In this document: positions 1-8,831 of the stretch, piece by piece
Position numbering within the stretch: position 1 is the first letter of the stretch
Layout of the letters: the number at the start of each line of letters is the position of its first letter
Source of the DNA: Brachyhypopomus gauderio
Lineage: Eukaryota > Chordata > Actinopteri > Gymnotiformes > Hypopomidae
Direction: 5' to 3'
Length of the DNA: 64,000 nt
Assembly (NCBI RefSeq): GCF_052324685.1
Contig: NC_135228.1
Span: 15,124,420 to 15,188,419, forward strand
The notes under the pieces: generated by a model
Told to the model about the DNA's origin: nothing
Seen by the model: only the letters and a program-made list of their open reading frames with translations
Database searches by the model: none
Position numbers and translations under genes: made by a program

Positions 1-612
1 GACCCGGCCCTTGGCTAGTCTCTGCTCCCCTGTCTCCGGTCCCTGCCATGCCCCAGGTCCCTCGTCCTGTTTTGTCCTGGTCTGTTCCTCCGGTCTGTCC
101 TGTGTCCCGTGGTCCCCTGCCCTGTCTGCCCTTGCGTGCCCCGGAGTGGCACGCCTTGAGGGGGAGAACTGTCACGTATGACCGTGTCCCCCTCCGTTAG
201 CTGTCACTCCAAACCCCTCGTGTCTGTTCCGTATCTGTTCATCCCGCCCCGCTCGTTTGTCTCGTAATTCCCTTGTTTATTGCCACGCCCCTGTATCATT
301 GTCTACACCTGCTCGTAGTTAGTTTCCATGTATTTAAGCCCTGAGTCTCCCTTGTCCTTTGTCCGGTATTTTGAATTGATTTGTGATCGTGTCTGTCCTA
401 TTGCTGTTCTCTGTACCCGACCGTTTTTGTGTTTCTCCTGTTTTCCGTGCTCCCTGTTTTGGTATGCCTGTCTTTGCGTGTTTCTCGGACTGCCCTCCTG
501 CTATCGACCCTGCCTGGCTATCTGACGATGAGTATGGTATTTCCTTTAATAAATCTCGCTCCTCTCAGCATTTGTGTCCGTCTCCTCGCTATGCAGCGCG
601 AGAAACTTTACA
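1..612 (+). mobile_element. LTR retroelement, 3' internal end plus 3' LTR
   Basis: Bases 1-169 are a C/T-rich stretch ending in a purine-rich tract (GAGGGGGAGAA) directly before a sequence that starts TGTCACG at 170 and ends TTTACA at 612. That is the layout of a polypurine tract followed by an LTR of about 443 bp. The LTR holds a TATTTAAG promoter-like box near 330 and an AATAAA near 550. Right of 612 the sequence joins intron DNA that matches 14690 onward, so 612 is a clean edge. The left part of the element is outside the window, so no target duplication can be read. It resembles, in ends and layout, the LTRs at 4963, 15882 and 13760-14054. Family is uncertain; it is a fossil with no coding capacity seen here. 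Confidence 0.6.
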
Positions 613-975
613 ATAGTAAATATAGTAAACCTAAAAAAATCCCCTTTTTACTTGTGATCAGGCACCACATTACCAAAAGTGACGCAATACATCCCTCACC
701 CCAAATTCCAAGTCAGAGGTAAAGCGAAGGAGGGAATATCAGAGTTCTACAAGTATGATGTGGCTCTTATTGAACTAGAGGCTAGTGTCATAGTTGGCAC
801 TCATCTCAGGTGAGCTGTCTGAGTTAATGCAACATCTACATTTACGACAGCATTTCTATGATCACCGTAGCCCCAGCAAATGGGCAATGAAAATGATATA
901 TGAGAATATACCGAGACCAAGTTATATCATAACTCATTATTCTCGGCTACCTGTGTATTAGAACCATATGCATCC

Positions 976-1604
976 TGTTGTGATTTTGGGTTTTTTGCTT
1001 AGCAATTAACATGCTTTGTTTATTCTTTTAACATAATACATAAGCGAAATGTAACCACTGTTTAAAAGAAGTGAAGTATAATCATTGTTTAATGTAGAAG
1101 TAAAATGTAACCACTGTCTAAGATGTGTCCGAGCTGTGAACCCCAGGGAGAGGATGTGAGCAGACCACACTGTAGAGTGAGATCTAAAAAGCAGAAGGCG
1201 TAGCCTGATTGTGCCGACGTTGGGGAAATATGAATTTACAGCATCTTCATGAATGGTGGCCTCTTGCCGGCCTATCAGTCCATAGACAGGAACCATATGT
1301 CCATGTTGGGATTGCAGAGAAGAAAGAGAAGTATTGTATGCTTGAAGAACAACACCATGTAAGGTATAGAAGAAGATCTAAGCGTTTGGGGGCGGAGAAA
1401 TCATATATAAAGACGGCATGCTCAAACACTTGTTGGGTCTCTGATGTAAAATGTTAGAATGTGAGATCCCCAGAGATATCTCTGTTTTAATAAAGGCCTT
1501 TTTTGTTATTGCTATAATTTTGGTATGGTTGTTCTTGCTATCTCCTTCCCATCAAACGAACACGCTGGGCTATAGTGGTTGATAGAAGTTTACAGCCCAC
1601 AACA
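976..1604 (+). mobile_element. Solo LTR inserted in a complement gene exon
   Basis: This 629-bp insert starts TGTTGTG and ends CACAACA, and is flanked by the 4-bp duplication ATCC (972-975 and 1605-1608). The empty site is seen in copy B at about 15055, where the same exon is continuous. The insert has a TATATAAAG box at 1404-1412 and AATAAA at 1489-1494, the usual promoter and polyadenylation marks of an LTR. No internal retroelement sequence flanks it, so it is a solo LTR left by recombination. It does not obviously match the other LTR families in the window. The sense strand matches the host gene. Confidence 0.85.
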
Positions 1605-3565
1605 ATCCCCTGTACCAAGGAGACGAGTGGGGCTCTAAGGTTGTCTTCCAGTGATGTGACATGCAAACACCACAGTGAGTTAAAGACTTTTGGGATGTCA
1701 ACAGTTAAACTGTTGCAACTGTAAATAACTGTTTTCTCTTTTTTCTCTTACAGAGGAAGAACTGATGAATAATGATCTTGTGAAGGCTAATTTCATGTCA
1801 GCTAAGAAAGAGAACGGTGATGTTCTTCCAAAAAAAAAAGTTCAAATCAAACAAGGACATAAGGTAAAGACATATCTTACAGTCTACAGTTTACTTTTAC
1901 TTTTTAACTTTTACTTCGATTTACTTTTAGACTTTTTATTTCGATCATTTTTTGCAAGTGCACAGCATGCCATAATTATTAAAATAAAATATGTAAAGTG
2001 AAAGATCTCAATGAAGTTAGGCTGGAGTTGTGGGTAATGTCCGTTTTGTAAGGCCAGTCTCCAAACAAGGAGTGCAAATATAAATGGAAGAATATATCCG
2101 GTTCTGAGAGTCAGACATTTTCTATTTTGTCCCTTTAGCTATGTAAAGCTTAAATACCTAGCTAGTTTCATTTTAAAATCTTTACTAATTCAGTCCCCTT
2201 GAACGTAATGAGATATTGTATAACACAAGTCTTGTGAAACACATACAGTGTTATTCCCCTCGTCCTACCAGGTTATGTCTATTTTGCGGAAACGTTTTGA
2301 GACAGCCTACTGCATCATTTAGCTCACTCGTGATAAAATCAGTGTGTTTTTATTTTGCATCGCAAAAGTCACAGTAGGTTTTTGGCTGAACGTGACCTAG
2401 ACTGTTTTTGACACTGTTTTGGATTATGTTTTTGTGTCTTCCTTTGATCTGGTTTTGATCCTTGCTTTTTCTGACTACAATCTTACTAATTAACCCTGTT
2501 TTCTTAAAGTCTGCATTGGTCTGTGAAGTAACATGTATCACACAGCCCAAAATTAACAGTAACGAAAAGTTAATGTAACGTGAACCAGAATATACAACAT
2601 TATAGTATATTTACTGTATTTCTGGTGCAAGCTGGTGTTTGAATTCTGATGTGTGCCTTAAGTCTACTAGATGTAGTGTTCTATAGAACTTTGGTTATTA
2701 AAGAATGAGCAATTAGATATGTCAAACACAGTGCCTGTACTACTGAAATGCTGTAAAGTCAGCCACAACACACAAGTGTTTTCATAAGTTTTATAAAGAT
2801 TTTTCAAGTTGTGTATGTTTTCTTTTGGGTTTATATACAATATATACATGGATGCCACTGGAATGTGGTCAAGCAAGTATAGGAGTGTTGGATTGAGTTC
2901 AGAGAGACCTGATGAGCTATGAAAGTGTTAAATAAGAATGTAAGAACTCACATTATTGCAGAAACACATGGGTGATAGACAATCACATTAAGCTCACTAT
3001 TGTCATCTGTAGATAAAAGTTTCCAGTTTTATAGTTGTATATTTTCTAGTTTTATAATTGAATTCATATTAGGTATCATAATAGTATAATCCTGTGCATG
3101 TTTCTTTCTCCCAAGCCTCAGTTATGAACATGAATCCATTAAAAAAGCTTTTGTTAAAGGTGCAGTATGTCGATATGTTATTTTCATAAAGAAACATCAG
3201 CAGAAAGCTTTATCTGTGAATAGCTAAGTAGTGTGTCAAATGTAGCACTAATCAGCCCTTTGTATGTCACTACACAATCATAGACATTTGCTGATCTCAT
3301 TCTTTTTTCAATTGTTCCTTAGAGGGCTGCATGTATAGAAGATGCCAAAAAGGTATTAAAACTAACCAATGAAAATGCAACTCAGATCATTACAGACAAT
3401 GTCCTGTGCACTGGTGGGGCTGAACATAATCACACAGATGATATTTCCTGCAAAGGTAATTTACCATATTTATTTTACTAATATACATTTCTTAAAGATG
3501 GATTAAATGTAGTGTAGTTTTGGAATATCTTAGTGTCTGTCTGATGATAGCAATTACATACTGTA

Positions 3566-4193
3566 TATCAGAAGGTGGCGAATTCGGTGAGAAGAATGAT
3601 GTTCTTAAGAATGGTCAAAGGTCAATTTATCAACACATAAAGTACAACACAACGTAATACAAGCAAACATAACAAAACACAGGTTAGATAAAAAGTAATG
3701 ATTAGTTACAACAAACACGAGCAGAGGCTACATAAAAAACCAGACTAGCATACAAACAGATATAGGCTAAGTCATGGCCGGAGTGGGCCACTTTTTCAGC
3801 CCGGGAGTTTTATGCGCAAATCCGGCCCAAAATTATATTTCCATCCCAATCGGCCCAAACTAGAGATTGACATGAACCGGCCCATCGGGAATCCTCCCGA
3901 ATCTCCCGATTAGCCACTCCGGCTCTGGGCTAAGTACAGAAACCAATGCTGGGATAAAAACAATGAGGCTTTGTACAAAACAGCGGTTAGAAAACAATGA
4001 CCAGTAAACACATGGGAGAAACATGGATTAACAAGGAACAGGCTAACAAAGAACTAAAAAAGCCACAGGTGAAACTAATGACGAGGGGCGAAGAACTAAA
4101 TAATGGGACGTGACAACTGAAACCAAAACAAAGAAGCACATGGAAGATGAAAACAGACATGATTGACAGATGGGGGAGGAGGTACATGTGACA
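3566..4193 (-). mobile_element. Solo LTR-like insert in copy A intron, carrying a nested MITE
   Basis: Copy A intron 3456-4296 is much longer than the matching intron of copy B (18530-18770). Homology to copy B stops just after GATAGCAATTACAT (about 3560), and the extra DNA ends with GTGACA at 4193. Read on the minus strand it begins TGTCAC, like the LTRs at 4963-5446 and 15882-16502 read the same way. The left edge is approximate and no clean target duplication was seen. It contains an independent hAT-type MITE (3773-3927), so the LTR is older than that insertion. Confidence 0.5.
3773..3927. mobile_element. hAT-type MITE nested in an LTR
   Basis: A 155-bp insert with inverted ends: CATGGCCGGAGTGG at the left and the complement of CAGAGCCGGAGTGG at the right. 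It is flanked by a perfect 8-bp direct repeat, GGCTAAGT, at 3765-3772 and 3928-3935. Eight-base target duplications and CA-starting ends are typical of the hAT superfamily. It is too short to encode a transposase. Confidence 0.85.
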
Positions 4194-4835
4194 ATATATA
4201 GCTCGAGGTTATATAATGTTTATATATTATATAACATATATAACATTGTTTGAATTAATCTTAAGGGTCGGTTCTTTCTCTAACACTTTCAAACAGGTAA
4301 TTCTGGTGGTGCTACATTTGTTGAGCAAAAGTATCGTGTGATCCAGGTCAGGGTTTAAATCACATCCTTCCTTTGAATTTTTATTTGTAGTATTTAATTT
4401 AAATATCCATAAGCAGATACCTTAAATAAGGGTTATTAAAACGTAAGCTATAAAATGCTTCAGCTTGATCTGAAAAGTGCAGTCTAAGATTATGTCCAAG
4501 CAGATGTGCAAGTGTAACTATCTGTTGTGTTTTTAATAGGTTGGCATCATCAGCTGGGGATTAAAGGATATTTGTACAGATGAAACACAGTCTGTGGAAA
4601 CAGCCAGAGACTTCCACACAAACCTCTTCAGTCCAGAAGTGCAGGCTTTCCTTAAGCAATACCTGGGTGATGGAAAAAGAGGTGCTCCTCTAACGTTTCT
4701 GTAAATGTAGTGAAGTGAAGGTCTGCTTACAGTTTCTGAAAGCACATTATAAGCACATTATATCTCTTTCTTAATAATTCTTTATTGCTTTTTCATTGTT
4801 GCATTTTTGGGTCATGTATGGACAATGAGCAACAC

Positions 4836-4841
4836 AATAAA
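4836..4841 (+). promoter_or_regulatory. Poly(A) signal of copy A
   Basis: AATAAA lies 132 bp after the stop codon. The matching signal of copy B is at 19304-19309 in the same context (CAACACAATAAAT versus GTAACACAATAAAT), which supports it. Confidence 0.65.
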
Positions 4842-4962
4842 TATTTTTGCATGTTAAGAGAATGTCCTGTATTTATTTATGAATCTAATATTTTAATTTA
4901 AGCAAAAGGAGAAGTGCTATATAAGACTGCATATAAACTACTGGATAGAGTCAGTCTTTAAT

Positions 4963-5446
4963 TGTAATGCAGCATAGGCTGCGGAGTGAGTAGGCGGACA
5001 CAAACGCTGAGGAGAGCGAGATTCACTAAAGGGGATTCTATAATCATGGTCGTAATGGCTGGCAGGGGTCATATCACGAGGACAGTCCAAACATGAAAGG
5101 TAAATAGGCATGATGACTAGGAACTAGAACAAAACAAGGCAGGGACAAACGTAAAAGGAGGTACTCACAGGGCAACGGGATGAACACTAGAATGAATACA
5201 CGAATTAACATAGAACAATGGAATGCATTGGAATGCAATGGAATGCAATGGAAAATCCTCAAAATACCCGACAGGGGACAAGGGAAACACAGGCACTATT
5301 AATACACAATGCTAACAAGACACAGGTGGAAACACTGACGACACGGGTGCGGTAGACGGTGGGAGACCATGGAAACAGACAACAAGGCGGGATCAACGAG
5401 CAGGGAACTGGAGTGACAGAAGAGGGGGGCGTAGCCCTACGTGTCA
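4963..5446 (-). mobile_element. Solo LTR downstream of copy A
   Basis: About 484 bp starting TGTAATGC and ending CGTGTCA. Flanks are TTAAT on the left and ATAAT on the right, a 5-bp target duplication with one mismatch. The duplicated flank of copy B (19400-19490) lacks the insert and reads straight through TTTAATTAAT, giving the empty site. The first 45 bases and the last 30 resemble the element at 15882-16502 (GAG..GGCGGACAC, GTAGCCCTACGTG). Short GAATGCAATG repeats lie inside at about 5220-5250. No coding sequence. Confidence 0.6.
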
Positions 5447-5701
5447 ATAATCTAACACCTTAGTGAATGTTTCCTTACTGGTTAGATGCTACAAGTGTAA
5501 CATGAACACTAAAGGTCAGAATCTCACAGACATGTAATGACTTTTATTGAATGGGTAACACAGGACTTCTCTTGCGTGTCTCTTAATGGACTGAAAAGGA
5601 GGGGACAAAACAGAAAGGTAACCGGGAGAGCTAGACAGTAGAATGCATGGTACGTACGCTGGATAACACGATGGCAATACTTCGCAATGGCTAGGTGGGT
5701 G
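5447..5701. other. Tail of the copy A duplication
   Basis: The first about 75 bases (AACACCTTAGTGAATG onward) are alignable with the 3' flank of copy B near 19430-19490. The rest has no gene or repeat that could be recognised. Confidence 0.4.
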
Positions 5702-5998
5702 TGTCACGGTGAGGCGGCCCCCTACCGGCCGCCTCTGTCCACAGCGGCTGTGTTGTTGTTGTTTTGTGACGTCGTGTACGCCCCTCAGGTGGGCGGAGCC
5801 CGTGATCCGTTCCCACCTGATGGTCGTTTTTCTGTCTATATATGTCTTGTCTTTGTACCAGTTGACCGCTGGTCATTATATCCTTGATTTGGATCTATTG
5901 CACGGGTTTTAGGTTTGCACACTTTATATTAAACCACCCTTTTTCCCTGAGACTTGGCGTGATCGCTTCCTTTTTGTTGCTCACACCTGCCCGTCACA
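5702..5998 (+). repeat. 5' LTR of the 5702-7816 element
   Basis: A 297-bp terminal repeat with TG and CA ends. It contains a CTATATATG box and AT-rich TATATTAAAC near its 3' end. Nearly identical to the partner at 7520-7816. Confidence 0.85.
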
Positions 5999-6721
5999 GA
6001 ATGACCAGCCACCCTTCGGAAGCCGCCGAGTCTCTTTTTCTTTCTCCTTCGTTCGTGGTCATGTCTCGTGGTAAGTGTTTGTCTGCGTAGTGTTTTGTTT
6101 GAAGAGCTCCGCCGTGCTTTTGTGTTTTGTGTGTGTGTGTAGCACGGCGAGGACCAGGGCAGTCTGCCCTGAGAAAGCTCTTCGGGTCTGTTGTCAGTGT
6201 GTGTGAAGAGTTCCGCCGTGTTTTCGAGTTGTGTCCGTGGCACGGCGAAGACCAGGAATGTCTTCCTGGCGATAACTCTTCGTGTTGTAGTGAATGTGTG
6301 TATGCGTGAACGGACGTGTCGATCGGTATGCGCGCTCATTGTGTTATATGTTACATGTTCTGTGTGTGACGCTGGTGCCGCTCCTCACCGTCGCCTCGCT
6401 CCCCGTGTTGTTTTGTGTTTCATGTGGGGAGCGACTGCGAACGTGAGCGGCGCGTCACTGTGTCTGTTTATGTAGAGCGCGCGTTTGTGGGTCCCGTCTG
6501 TTTGTGTGTACGCCGTTTTTTGTTTGCTTGTCTAGTCTTTGCGTGTGTGTTGTGTCCTAACGTGTTGTCTAATGTTTGCGTGTAATTCCACGCATGCTCC
6601 TCCCCCTGAATGTGTGTTTGGGGGGGGACCGGCTGTGGTCCCGTGCCATGGGGTGTGGCACGGAGGGCGTCTCTCCCAAGGGAGGCCCTGAATAGGGTAA
6701 GGCGCGTTTGTGTTTTGTGTT

Positions 6722-6758
<37 letters not shown>

Positions 6759-7519
6759 GTGTGTTCTTTGTGCAGGTGCTTCTCCTTGGCAGTGTTCCTG
6801 GACCTTGTGGGGGTCTCCACCTGGCAGGAGCCCCCTTGTGTTGTGGGGTGACCGGAGCCCGGTCGTGAAGAGCCCCTCCCTAGAGGGCTGGGGCCCCCGG
6901 ATGTTTGGGGACCATGGGGCTCCGGTCTGAAAAGCTCCTGCTGGGGATGGAGATCCTCCCTCCTGCCCGGGGTGACCAGGAGGCCCTTGGGGCTGCTCCC
7001 TAGCCCGCGTCGGGGGTGCTCTGGGCCTCGGTCTCTGGCGCTCCTGGGTTGGGTGGAGGAGTCCACCTTGAGATGAGAGGCCCCGGGAGGGGTTGGCTCC
7101 CCAGGAGGCTGGGGTGACCCCTAGCAGAAGGCAGGGGTCAGCTCTGGGAGGAGGTAGGTCCAGGAGGTGAAGTAGCCACGCCTTGGAGAGGTAGCCTGCA
7201 CACCCACACACACACAAGGGACGAGAGAGGAGCCGTAGCCCCTCGTCCTCACACCCATGGGGCTTACCAGCTGAATGCCGGTTAGGGCGTGAGGGCCCTG
7301 TGACCGACTGGGGCGTGGTTTTGTGTTGTTAACGGCCCGGTCGGTCCAGGGTCCCGCCCAGGGAGGTGAGCTGACTAATGTTATGTGTTTTGTGTTTCAG
7401 CTCGTGGACTGCAGGAGGTGTGTCCCTGCCTGTCCTTGCCTTCCTGCCCCTTCGTGTTGTTGTGCAGCCGCTGTGTGCCACACACCCAGTGGAGGGGAGT
7501 GCGGCTTGGTGGGGGGGTC

Positions 7520-7816
7520 TGTCACGGTGAGGCGGCCCCCTACCGGCCGCCTCTGTCCACAGCGGCTGTGTTGTTGTTGTTTTGTGACGTCGTGTACGCC
7601 CCTCAGGTGGGCGGAGCCCGTGATCCGTTCCCACCTGATGGTCGTTTGTCTGTCTATATATGTCTTGTCTTTGTACCAGTTGACCGCTGGTCATTATATC
7701 CTTGATTTGGATCTATTGCACGGGTTTTAGGTTTGCACACTTTATATTAAACCACCCTTTTTCCCTGAGACTTGGCGTGATCGCTTCCTTTTTGTTGCTC
7801 ACACCTGCCCGTCACA
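7520..7816 (+). repeat. 3' LTR of the 5702-7816 element
   Basis: The second 297-bp terminal repeat, directly preceded by a G-rich purine tract and followed by the GGGTG target duplication. Confidence 0.85.
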
Positions 7817-8760
7817 GGGTGTATGTGTCCCTAGATCCATTGAATTGTTTTTTTTTTCTTGGATATTCATGATAGTGAAAATGTGATACTATAAGGACTC
7901 TGTAATGTCCTTGCCACTTTTAAGAGCTTCATGGGGTGATGGCCCAATATTTCCAGTTTTCCTAACTAGGCATCCTTTTACAAATGCTTTGTTCTGGGTT
8001 TCATTGACATTTCTGTGTTTGTGAAATAAATATTTTGAAGATTTATTGTTTGCCTTGTTTTTTTATAGAGGTTATTATACTTATATATATTTATATGATT
8101 ATACTTTTAGTCTGGATCACCTATTAACATCATCTTAATCCTAATCAAGGATGATGATGCATCATAGCTTTCTACATACTTACAAACAGCCTGAGTCCAC
8201 CACTAGTGATTGGTTTTCTCTTTTTCAGGAGAATTACCTAACAATTGCTGGCTTATCAGTTTGTAAACAAATGTTTCCCATGGATATGTGTATCGGGGCA
8301 AAGTTTCAATCCCCGGACTTTCCTGGTTTTACTCAACGTGAACATTACTTTCCAGTATTTGCTCATTCTGTTCATGGTTTCAAATGAGCTGTAATAACCT
8401 GTTTGTATAGTCACATAAATAAAAAGGCCTTGACAGCACATACCGAATCATTAAAAGTTGACTAAACGCAGTATGACAAAGATAAAACCAGCTGGATTCA
8501 ATCATTGGGGAAGGTTATAATCTATGACCAAGTGTGTTGCTTTAATTATTACATGACATAATTATTAAATATAACATTCATTTAAAATCGTTACCGTCAA
8601 GGTTACAATTTGCACCTTGATTTGACTGGCAGGAAAACAGTGTTGATTAATCGCTTTGCCTTGCATGTGATGTAGATGGTGGACAGTGGTCCTTTCTATT
8701 TGACTTCTTGTTAAACAGTGACAAAATGGACTGTGTTCCTTCTGGCCATGTCTACCCCAC
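7817..8760. other. Intergenic DNA upstream of factor B copy B
   Basis: AT-rich sequence between the LTR element and the copy B promoter. Short open frames near 8151-8387 show no family resemblance. An AATAAA at about 8027 has no gene attached to it. Nothing else was recognised. Confidence 0.4.
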
Positions 8761-8769
8761 TATATAAAA
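8761..8769 (+). promoter_or_regulatory. TATA box of factor B copy B
   Basis: TATATAAAA lies about 63-71 bp before the start codon at 8832, a fitting distance for a short 5' leader. An in-frame upstream ATG at 8718 lies before this box and is therefore unlikely to be in the main transcript. Complement factor B is an inducible acute-phase gene, so a TATA promoter is expected. Confidence 0.6.
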
Positions 8770-8831
8770 ATGCATTGACCCTTCTGGTTGCTTATTTTTC
8801 ATACCATTTACACTACGCTCGTAAAGACAAC

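Larger units (their letters stand above)
662..4704 (+). pseudogene. cfb: Complement factor B/C2-like copy A, 3' protease half, exon split by an LTR
   Basis: Exons for the protease part of a factor B-like protein: 662-809 (contains YDVALIEL, the Asp of the triad), 962-975 plus 1605-1674 (one exon, IPCTKETSGALR), 1754-1863, 3323-3455 (DNVLCTGGAEH), 4297-4346 (CKGNSGGATF), 4540-4704 (VGIISWGLKD, stop TAA at 4702). Splice sites are GT-AG and frames join. The second exon is interrupted by a 629-bp solo LTR, and skipping that 80-nt exon would shift the frame, so an intact protease is unlikely. The residue before the catalytic Ser is Asn instead of the near-invariant Asp. Exons for the VWA part and the catalytic His are not in the window: the copy either continues left of base 1 or is a partial duplicate. 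It is a tandem duplicate of copy B (14680-19490) and keeps the same 3' end. A transcript using the LTR as a promoter remains possible. Confidence 0.8.
5702..7816 (+). mobile_element. Young non-autonomous LTR retrotransposon (TRIM/LARD-like)
   Basis: Two near-identical 297-bp direct repeats (5702-5998 and 7520-7816), each starting TGTCACGG and ending CCGTCACA, bound a 1.5-kb core. The whole is flanked by a perfect 5-bp duplication GGGTG (5697-5701 and 7817-7821). A G-rich purine tract (GGTGGGGGGGTC) sits just before the right LTR. Only one base difference was found between the two LTRs, so the insertion is recent. The core has a TG run at about 6725-6757 and GC-rich tracts but no gag, protease, reverse transcriptase or integrase motif, so it must depend on a partner. 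It looks structurally whole for a non-autonomous element. A relative of its LTR and 3' core is found reversed at 13121-13760, and an LTR fragment at 17855-17935. Confidence 0.85.

Noticed and set aside
6468-7217. A long open frame of about 249 codons on the minus strand inside the LTR element
   Set aside because: It is Pro/Arg/Thr-rich low-complexity sequence with a His-Thr run from a microsatellite, no known domain, and it runs against the element's sense.
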